A model generated the notes under the pieces. That model saw nothing but the letters and a program-made list of their open reading frames with translations, was not told the origin of the DNA and made no database searches. Shown piece by piece: positions 56,286 to 64,000 of a stretch of 64,000 bases of DNA. Within the stretch, counting starts at the first letter, position 1, and each line of letters opens with the position of its first letter. Source of the DNA: Ornithodoros turicata (Eukaryota; Arthropoda; Arachnida; Ixodida; Argasidae); NCBI RefSeq assembly GCF_037126465.1, contig NC_088202.1, positions 81,696,160-81,760,159 on the forward strand, written 5' to 3'. A program made the translations under genes and the position numbers.

Positions 56286-57886
56286 TAGTGCAACACACGT
56301 GCACGGGCAATTAGACAGACTGTATCTCGTGGAACGACGACAAGGAGAGACGCATCAAACCGCAAAGAGTCACGTTGAACAGCGCCACGTGTGATACACT
56401 GATGACGACGAGCGTACTCTCTACTCGTAGACACAAGCAAAGATGATAAAAAAACGAGAAAAAAAAAACGTAACGTGTCGTCGGTGAACAGATACCGTTT
56501 TCAAGACGTTTATTTTCCTATTTGATATCCTAGAATGAATATCAGTGAAGAAGTAACACTCCACTCTGTCGAGAGCAGACAAATTTTCCCCAGCGAATGA
56601 GTCGCATTGCCGGTGTTACGTCACAGGACCGAAGGAGTGGCCTGGACATGGAATCCGGAAACCTCTACCGCGGCAGCGTTTTCTACACTTAGAGGGACGC
56701 TCGCATCCGAAAACTCATCTATGAAACCGATACCAGTGTGTGATCGGCATCGGCCAACAGTCTATCTAGCTAATTTTTCGTTCCAAAAGTGCTTAGATAT
56801 TTACTAAACGAATTTTAAAGATCAGCGGTGCCTCCGCGGCTGCAGAAGCTCCAGCGGCGTGACGTCACTCTGTAAGCGAATGAGTGAGAGGGCGGCGCGC
56901 AGAGGTGGAAGGGCGCCGTCCAGACGCCCCGTAACTCGATGAGAGGCCGCACGGCCGCGGCATTCCCTTTCTCAAAGGCGTGTCATCATTGGCCGGTTAC
57001 AGGATGACGTTCTCGTGTTTTTCCAGAAAGGGAACTCCGGCATACCCTCGATATCCGTCGTCTGCTCTTGTAATGTATTCCGTCGAATAACAGTGAAACT
57101 ACGCCAGTATTTCGTGTGGCGTTTTCGAGACCGTGGTGAGTGGTCCGCGAGAAATTAAGTGACACTATAGTTTCGAAATTGAGTGGAACGGATGCGACCG
57201 TCCCTTTAAATTGCGTTGTAGTGGGACCTTGTTGTAGTTGACCTTGTTTCGTGTATGCGTTAAGTGGGCCATTTCACGAAATACGAGCAGTTTTTAGAGC
57301 GCTATAGAATACCCCCTCCACGCTCCTTTAAGAACAATCTACGGGTACATTTCCTAGCCATTTCACTACCAAGTAACTGAGTGCAAAGGTACAATTTCAC
57401 ACTTTGATTATTTTTATTAATTTATTGCTTTACTGTATTATTCTCTACAATAAAGTATTTATAGCTATTATTCTATGCCAACGTATTTCAACCATAATAA
57501 TTGTGTTGGACGAATGCCATTCACGCTCAACATCGTTCGTTCATGCTGCGTCGAGCTACACAAAGAAAGAGAGATGTCACTCGCAGCTTATGGCAATGAC
57601 GACCCGAAAGTATTATGAGCACATTACACAAGAGTCAAATTCTTAATAATTTTTGTCTCTTTCAAAAAGCTGTTTGAAAACACTGTTCAAGCGAAATTTT
57701 CAGCCATACTTATTCGTGATGCACGCTCAACAAATAAATATGGAGGATATGAAACTCGGGAGCTGAAATTGACTGAGAACAAGGGTAGTTGTTTGCAAAC
57801 GGTGCTTGTTGCGTATTTTTCCTCTTCATCTTCCTTTCGAGGGGAGTAGCGCAGCCAGTGGACGACAGCTCAATTGTTGTGCTTGT
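56286..57886. other. no gene recognised
   Basis: A CG-rich stretch at 56820-57010 (GTGACGTCAC near 56858, a CRE-type palindrome) could be promoter-like or repeat-derived. Nothing else is supported. Confidence 0.4.
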
Positions 57887-57897
57887 ACATAACTTCA

Positions 57898-58003
57898 CAG
57901 TTCCCCTAGAAGTCGGCCCAGGACGCACATTTTCCCCAGGGCGTCAGTCGTGACGTTGCCCACATACGTGAGGCCGACAACGGCAAGCCCTTTCACCACC
58001 ACC
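57898..58003 (+). mobile_element. 5'-truncated family-B SINE with target-site duplication
   Basis: Only the 3' part of the SINE is present: CCCTAGAAGTCGGCCCAGGA, GTCGTGACGTTGCCCAC, GGCCGACAACGGCAAGCCC and a CAC tail. ACATAACTTCA is repeated exactly at 57887-57897 and 58004-58014. This shows insertion by reverse transcription with loss of the tRNA head. Confidence 0.88.
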
Positions 58004-58014
58004 ACATAACTTCA

Positions 58015-58461
58015 TTCTCATACCTCATATCTAGTGTTTCGCGTGTAATGGGGTAGTGTACTGCTCTCCAGCGGTGAATCACCCCATGTCATAGTCACGA
58101 TTTATTTGTTGTTGTTGTTGTTTGCAAGAGGTGTGAAGTTGTCCTGGTTAATGTAATCAATAAATAAACTCGTAAAACATGTACCGGCCGATAATTTTTA
58201 ATTTGCGTTCTTTTTCTTATTATTATTACTGCATCGCGTTGCTGTGTTTTACTGGGCCTCTGTCATCGGAGTACGTTTTCTGTGTTAGAGCGAACGCAAA
58301 TGAGTTCCCTAAACCAATTCGGTAAGCAAGTGTCATTTTCGCGTAATGTCATTATACGATGTTCCCGTGTGGCGAACGTGTGAACGAATGATATCCAGTG
58401 TAAATGTCATTCGCTAGGAATGAAGTCAATTTCCCGTGCGACAGGGGTGTTGTAGAGCAGG
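58015..58461. other. no gene; (GTT)n tail-like run
   Basis: ATTTATTTGTTGTTGTTGTT near 58101 resembles the GTT tail of tick retroposons. No other feature is supported. Confidence 0.45.
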
Positions 58462-59911
58462 CTAGAGATGCAAAATTTCCGGAAATTTTGAATCGATCGA
58501 GAAAAAAAAAAGCGTTTTTTTCTCTGAAAAATTGGGAAGAATGGAAACAAACGTTGTTACAGCGTCTCTTTTCGATTTAAAATTGAGTCGTACCACTGCC
58601 GCCCACACCACAGCATACAATGAGCTAGAAGCTTTTGTAGTGTTCATCCTCTAGGCATAAATGCAGAGCAGAGCATCCCATGAGACTGCTGTCTACTCAG
58701 CGATAGGTTATTAGAACAACCCGTCCACTCCAACCAGAACTCCGACATTATGTGAACGCGATGGCGATCGCTTGGAGCGGCCAGACGGAGCTCTAAGTTG
58801 GTGGTTATTGGCGGATTAGAGGCATCTGAGGCACTGTTAGCCATAGATTGAGAAGGTACCCGTCGAAAAGAACTCGTTACAAGTTAAGTTATCGTGTGCA
58901 AAATGTAACTAAGTTAATAACGAAGTTCTTCAGCGTGAAATGTAACTCGCAGTCTGAGTTACTTAAAAAAAAGAACGAGTTACTTCCAAGTTACTCCGGA
59001 CACAAAATAGCATTACGCAGGTGCAGCCCGCTTGAGCAGTTGAGTTAGACCTTGAGTTGCCTGCGGAGGAGTGCTACACGCTTAGATCGTTTTCATTTAT
59101 GCCCAACAATAGACCTCTCCCTGTTTGAAAAAAAATGACGTCATAGTGTTCGACAGCGCCAAAATTTGGTAGAATGCAAGAAGGTAGAGGTGAACAAGGT
59201 CGCGCCCGAAAGCCACGGTCATGAGGGGAGTACGACATCGTCCCTTAAACGGACGCGACCCTCGGTTCTACTTTTCTTTCAATGGGAGACAGCGAGCAAG
59301 TGCCCGTTCGTGGAACCCAGCCCTCCTTCCGATTTGTTTCGGTTTCAGTCTGTCAACCAATGTCATGACGATGTTTCTCTGGCAGAGGTCTATTCGAACG
59401 CTTTGCATCTTACCCCCTGTGGGCGCACAATGGTTCAGCTTCATTTCAATGGCAGCGGTTCTTACTTCCTGAATAAAATACTGTCATTGATTGAATATCA
59501 CGTTTTATGGCAAAAAATGCCATGAAGGAACCGGAGAGAAAGCAAGAAAATATGTGGACGTGAGTGAAAATCGAGTTAAAAGTAACTTGGAACTTAACTT
59601 AAGTTACTTTGGCAAAGTTACCTGAAAAAGGAACGAGTTCCTCTGAAAGTTACCACGGCGCAAAAGTACCGAGTTAAGTTACAAGTTACCAAAAAAAGTA
59701 ACTTAGTTACAGTAACGAGTTACTTGTAACGAGTTACCTCGAACTCTGCTGTTGGCGAGTTGGAACGCATCAAAGGCACGAAACTTTATATTTTTGAATT
59801 TTGTCGCCTGGAAATGTTGGGCAATTTTTCCGGAGACGAGGAAAAAAACAGAAAAAAAGTTATTTTTTTCTCCAAAATTTCAGGGTTTTTTCCGGGGCAT
59901 CGCATCTCTAG
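58462..59911. mobile_element. outer DNA element with CTAGAGATGC ends, split by a nested element
   Basis: CTAGAGATGCAAAATTTCCG on the left and CTAGAGATGCGATGCCCCGG on the right (minus strand) are inverted ends, with CCGGAAA and AAATTTT blocks inside each. CAGG flanks both sides (58458-58461 and 59912-59915), a possible 4-bp duplication. Without the nested 906-bp element it is about 540 bp and non-coding. Superfamily not assigned. Confidence 0.6.
58843..59748. mobile_element. GTTAC-rich hAT-like MITE nested in another element
   Basis: The right end reads CAGAGTTCGAGGTAACTCGT on the minus strand; the left end CATAGATTGAGAAGGTACCC aligns with it imperfectly. The flanks CTGTTAGC (58835-58842) and CTGTTGGC (59749-59756) match at 7 of 8. 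Both subterminal zones (58870-59000 and 59575-59740) are dense in GTTAC/GTAAC words, giving strong secondary structure. A 119-codon frame at 59166-59525 has no domain. Confidence 0.75.
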
Positions 59912-59915
59912 CAGG

Positions 59916-60242
59916 TACCATGACAGTTTCTGCACTGACTTTGATCTTCAACAGTCGGTTCCACCAAACCATAGTGGCCACGCTACGAAATGCTGTTGAG
60001 AATTCCACGACTGCTCGAGACTCGAGATTGCGAGGAGAATTCCGGCAACTGCTCCTTCATTAGCTGTATGCATGTTCTCTGAGACACTCTCCGACTGATC
60101 GAGCCACATCCTTGGCCAGATTCAAAACTGTGGGTGACGTGATTGCTACAATCGGCGCCTGGCAGTCGGGGAAGAGAAATCAGTTACCGCGCCTGGGTCA
60201 TGTGACAGATTAGAAATGTAAACACCACCGTGTTTACATCGG
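59916..60242. other. no gene recognised
   Basis: Spacer; no supported feature. Confidence 0.4.
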
Positions 60243-60318
60243 TATAGCGCATAAGAAATGCATGAAGACGAAAGTTTGCGTATAGCGCATAAGAAATGCA
60301 TGAAGACGAAAGTTTGCG
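60243..60318. repeat. perfect 38-bp tandem duplication
   Basis: Two identical adjacent 38-bp copies (60243-60280 and 60281-60318) begin TATAGCGCATAAGAAATGCA. Perfect identity suggests a recent event or an assembly duplication. Confidence 0.95.
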
Positions 60319-60644
60319 TGGTCGTATTTACTTTGTTATGCAGTGCCTAGTAACCACGATTTTTTCGGAGGCTTTTCTGGCACAAATTATGCGCTCTGTG
60401 GTAGCGGAAGTCTGTCCGCCAAGTAGGTATCGCGCCACGCGCGAAAATGTGACTGACCTTTTGTAGCACCACCCTGTATATTAACAATTTGAACAGGCGC
60501 TAGGCACGTTAGTTATACAGGGTTCGCAAAGATAAACTTTGGGGTTTGTAATGGAGATAAAACAAATAAAAACAGTGTTGGGAAGCTAAAGTAAATGTTA
60601 GAGGACGTATTCTGCCCCAAAATTTTGTTATCGATACTGCCACT

Positions 60645-60957
60645 TAACCAGTTTATCTGCGATAGATCGTGGAACTTAAAAAACCGGCTATACCTGGTCG
60701 TTTCCAATCGGCTATACCTGTGCTCTTCCCATCAGATGGCGACATGGTCGAACGCGGTGTTGTAGACGAGTTCACGCAGTAGTCCTCTGTATTCAGTTCC
60801 ACTTGTTTACTTGGTTTCGATGTCGTCTGGAACGTCGTGTTCGACCGTGTCGCCATCTGACGTAAGGAGCTGAAACACAGGTATAGCCGATTGGAAACGC
60901 AGGTATAGACGTTTTTTTTTTTTTTTTAGTTTCCACGATTTATCCGCAGAGAAACTG
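60645..60957. mobile_element. foldback element with CGGCTATACCTG arms
   Basis: The left arm (CAGTTTATCTGCGATAGATC, TTTCCAATCGGCTATACCTG, CAGATGGCGACATGGTCGAA) is mirrored on the right with the same blocks in reverse order (ending CGCAGAGAAACTGG). Arms are about 120 bp around a centre of about 60 bp. A poly-T at 60913-60927 lies in the right arm. It is non-coding. Confidence 0.75.
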
Positions 60958-62338
60958 GCCAACACTTTCTTCTGTCCAGAGCACGGATAATGGTGGTCCC
61001 TGCACTTTGCCCTTAAGGGCTAATGCGAGTGTCACGGTCAGGCGGATGCCGCTTACTCAACAGCTTCCAGCGACATATCCTTTTTTTAGCTTTCTTTTTA
61101 CGCAGGTTCTATACGTTCCACGTCATGGGAATTGCGTTCCTTGCACCCAACCCCTACTCCGGAATGAAGTTCCGGACACGAAGCCCACGAAGAGATGGAG
61201 GGAAGAACCAAACGAATACTTTCCCCACAATACTAGCTATTTAGGAAAGAGTTTATGCTGCTATTTGCGTTCCTTCGCACACATGCCGCACAGTTTTTAT
61301 GCCTCCCACAGCATCAGAGAGAGTCATTTACGGGAACTCGTTTTCAGAACTCGGATTATCGCTGCTATTCCCTAAGCGTAACGTAATGGATAAGAGCAGC
61401 CCAAGTAAATTTTTCATGTCACCAAAGAGCTCCCACTTGGACGATGCTTAATCGTCCTCTATCGGATCCACACCTTTTCTCTGTCCGTGGCGCCATTAGC
61501 ATCGCTTTCTCGTGAATCGGTGCAGATGAGATCTCGCAATTATCATTGAGGAGGTTAATCATTGGTCATAATGAAAAACCCTGGTAGCGCGTAGAAGCTG
61601 TGGTCAATCAAGTTATCAGTCAACGATCAATACCAATCTGCTCATTTTCTGTTTCCTTTTTGTGACTCGCCGTTCAGTTGCGAAATGGAAAGTATACGGA
61701 AAGTACAACATGACAGTACATTCAGTGCTACACTATTCGGTTGAAAGCAACACTGTGGCGAGGGCTATCGTTGCTATCGGTTAGACGTGTGAAAAAAAGA
61801 AAAGAAAAAAGGAAAAAGAAACATGAATGAAGAACAGAAAAGGCCAGGCGATCTTGCCTTCGAGTCACATTTTCTCTTCTTCTTCGCCTTATTTTTTTTT
61901 CGACTTCCTATTCCATTCGAAAACCAAAAGGAAGAAAGAAAAAGAGAGAGAGGACGAAGAGAAAAGACGAGTGAACAAGGAAATAATAGGAAAAAAGTCA
62001 CTGCACTGTGGGCAACAATATCCGTCGAAATGTCGGTAACAAGTCCATTAGCGGCATGCGCGTTTTTTGAGGTTGCGGAGACACTACGCGACAAAACAAC
62101 ATTTGTTAAGTCACCGCAGAGTCAAGAAAAGTCAGGAAGGCGAAAAAGAGAAACAAGAACCACGTTGTGGCAAAAACAGCCGGTCATTTTCGTGCAACGC
62201 CGTGTAGCGTACTGGCGTGCGGATCCAGGACTTTGGTGAGCGGGAGGTCCACCCTTGAACAGCATGCTATGAAGTAAACTAGGATGAATTTGACCAGTAT
62301 GTGAAGATGTAAATTGAAAGGGGTTCAGGACAGCCGGA
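60958..62338. other. no gene recognised
   Basis: Open stretches at 61007-61375 and 61823-62239 (plus) show no domain. The second overlaps a purine-rich tract (61785-62000) that opens several frames at once. Confidence 0.45.
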
Positions 62339-62373
62339 CCCCCCCCCCCCCCCCTCTCTCTCTCTCTCTCTCT
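62339..62373. repeat. C16-(TC)n microsatellite
   Basis: A run of 16 C followed by about ten TC units, directly before the SINE head. Confidence 0.95.
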
Positions 62374-62550
62374 AGATCCGCGCGAGTGTGTGTTCGATCG
62401 CGGGTTCGATTCCGGCCGACGGTAGCAATGTGTCGGAGATTTCCGGCGCACGTCAAAAGAACCCCTGGTGGTCGAGATTATCCGCAGTCCTAGCCTGCCA
62501 CACGTACAGCATTTCGCCATACAAATGGGCTGACATATCTTACGTGTGTG
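62374..62550 (+). mobile_element. Ruka-like tRNA-derived SINE
   Basis: A consensus box B GGTTCGATTCC (about 62403-62413) is followed by GGCCGACGGTAGCAATGTG, a body with CACGTCAAAAGAACCCCTGG and GGTCGAGATTATCCGCAGTC. This order (box B, AAAGAACCCC-GGTGGTCGA core) matches the Ruka SINE described in ticks. Box A is degraded by the adjacent microsatellite. It aligns with the fragment at 3.93 kb. Confidence 0.8.
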
Positions 62551-63063
62551 TGGTATAAGATTTTCTGCACCACAGCGACCAGTGGGATTCGCCATAAGAT
62601 GACGATCACTAGCAGAGAGTCGAACCGAAAATGTTATGGTGAATGAATATGTTAGGTTGGGCTTCGGGTTCGGCCGTAAGGGTTCAGTTCCGGTTCAGCT
62701 CCGGAAGACAACTAGAGCGGACAACAACCGTTTAGTTCGAGACTAGTTTATTATAAACGGTTGAATAATACGAACTTTGCCTCCATCGAAATGTCGCTGT
62801 AAGCGAATTTAGCCGCATTGCGTGTACTGCTGTGGCAACATTCTAATTATATTTAATTTTGTATGGCAGACTAGGACAGGAGGTTGCAATGCTCATAGCG
62901 GATTTTGGTGATGGTATAACGCGGAGGTCGAGGAACGTGCACTCTTAAATCAGATGTTCTCCTCCTACCACGATCAGAACTAACTGCCAATTACAAATTT
63001 ATCTGTGCAGTTGAGAACAGGGGCCGTACCATTATTTGACGCTTTGCATATATTTTAATTACA
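62551..63063. other. no gene recognised
   Basis: Spacer; no supported feature. Confidence 0.4.
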
Positions 63064-63590
63064 GATGGGACGTATCCAGAATTTTCCGAATCCGAATCCG
63101 AATCCAAGGAAGGCTCTGCAAATCGACAAATCTTACGAATCTCGAATCTTTGGAACCTTTTCTTAAAAAAGAGCTTTAAAAGCCAAGGGGAAAAAGACTT
63201 CTACTGAAATGTGTTTTAAAGTAGAATTTGATATCATTGTTTAATGACTTCATCGACTTCATCGACTACAGAAAATACATAAACTCTCGAGTCTGAATTC
63301 TTTCCATAAAACTAAGAAACAATCAAAAGCAACACCATGCTACTTTTAAAGTTGCAATGTAAGAGTTCCTGCCTGAATTGTTTCAGTCCAGAACGATGTA
63401 AACAAACAAGAAAACACCCGCCGCCCAATCAGGCTTTCGGCGGACTCCGGAGGTGCCAGTTTTCAAAAGGAACAAACAAACGTGGTTGGTGGATTCGAAA
63501 GATTCGAATTGCCGTTTTAGGCACTAAGATTCGGATTTCCGAATCTCGAAACTTTGCCTAGGATTCGCGGATTCGCAGATCCCTTATTTC
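63064..63590. mobile_element. GATTCGAA-rich element, probably hAT-like MITE
   Basis: The subterminal zones (63076-63150 and 63490-63580) carry repeated CGAATCC/GGATTCG words in opposite orientations. The left border is near AGATGGGACGTATCC and the right, on the minus strand, near AAGGGATCTGCGAATCC. This organisation is common in hAT MITEs, but no duplication is visible and the ends are uncertain. Confidence 0.4.
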
Positions 63591-64000
63591 CCCTTCTTTA
63601 CTTTTAATTGGAAGTGAAAAGCATACGCCCTGTTCTCATAGCAAATCGCAAGCATAACTTTCATCCTTTCAATTTGCGCTAACGCCCCTATAACATGCAA
63701 CTTTCACCTACGTAGTGTTTGAGTGAGTGTACCAAACGGCGACGCTCTGCTTATTTTATTTTAATTTATTCATACTGCAGACCCAGTTGTGGGTCCTAGC
63801 AGGTGTGGACATTCTTAGTAATCCATGAAAAAAAAGCATTATGATCACGAATGAGGACAGCTTCCTCAGGCAACCTGTTCCAATCCTCCGCTGTGCGTTG
63901 CAAAAATGAAAACTTGTGAGCGTCAATTTTTGACAACTGTACTTCTAGATACATCGCATGATTCAGTCTCCTGGATCCTGTAACTCGTCGAGTTAAAAAA
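63591..64000. other. no gene recognised
   Basis: No coding region or repeat structure is supported to the window end. Confidence 0.4.

Noticed and set aside
61823..62239. 138-codon frame rich in Lys, Arg and Glu
   Set aside because: It overlaps a purine-rich tract that keeps several frames open; no domain or splice support.

Overview
This is a eukaryotic, intron-bearing, AT/GC-balanced genomic window made almost entirely of transposon sequence. I read it as a tick (Acari: Ixodida). The best evidence is two copies of a body closely resembling the Ruka tRNA-derived SINE of ticks (about 3.93-4.07 kb and 62.37-62.55 kb). It is supported by several copies of a second tRNA-derived SINE, LINE tails ending in (GTT)n or (CAC)n, and many short palindromic DNA elements. 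The species cannot be fixed from sequence alone. I see no bacterial features, no intact rRNA or tRNA gene and no complete host gene.

Layout. 0-5.4 kb: an 8-bp-TSD terminal-inverted-repeat element, two long G-runs, two tRNA-SINEs and a mariner 3' end. 5.4-5.93 kb: one open stretch on the minus strand that could be a real host exon. 8.9-11.9 kb: a GTAAC-rich element, a 1-kb MITE with GGTATAAA repeats and an 815-bp foldback. 14.1-14.9 kb: hAT ends, a SINE with target-site duplication and an 81-bp LINE tail with a perfect 14-bp duplication. 15.5-18.8 kb: a broken P-element-type transposase interrupted by a MITE carrying a minisatellite and by a fragment of an unrelated repeat protein. 20.16-24.33 kb: an element with CATAGAAATC... 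ends, 8-bp duplications and a transposase tail, containing a 41-bp miniature of itself. 25.4-31.5 kb: five or more MITE families, including a head-to-tail array of five units and a hammerhead-like inverted repeat. 32.1-34 kb: a hAT transposase exon and a decayed THAP N-terminus split by a LINE tail. 40.2-42.6 kb: a second P-like MITE and a hAT element that retains its BED-finger first exon. 44.7-47.7 kb: a 1-kb TRIM-like LTR element and a frameshifted LINE reverse transcriptase. 51-60 kb: hAT MITEs (one nested in another element), a LINE tail whose 3' end matches the SINE tail, and an open THAP domain. 60-64 kb: foldbacks, microsatellites and a Ruka-like SINE.

What works together. Three transposition systems recur. 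(1) A P/THAP system: three transposase or THAP relics, one open THAP domain and three non-autonomous elements with 8-bp duplications. (2) A hAT system: several CAG/TAG-ended MITEs, a BED-finger exon and a catalytic-region exon. (3) A LINE-SINE pair in which the SINE 3' end appears borrowed from a LINE fragment in the same window. A fourth family, with CACTCTNAGAAAA ends and TA duplications, carries expanded internal minisatellites that differ in each copy. All coding relics except the THAP domain near 56.1 kb and the isolated exons are visibly broken.
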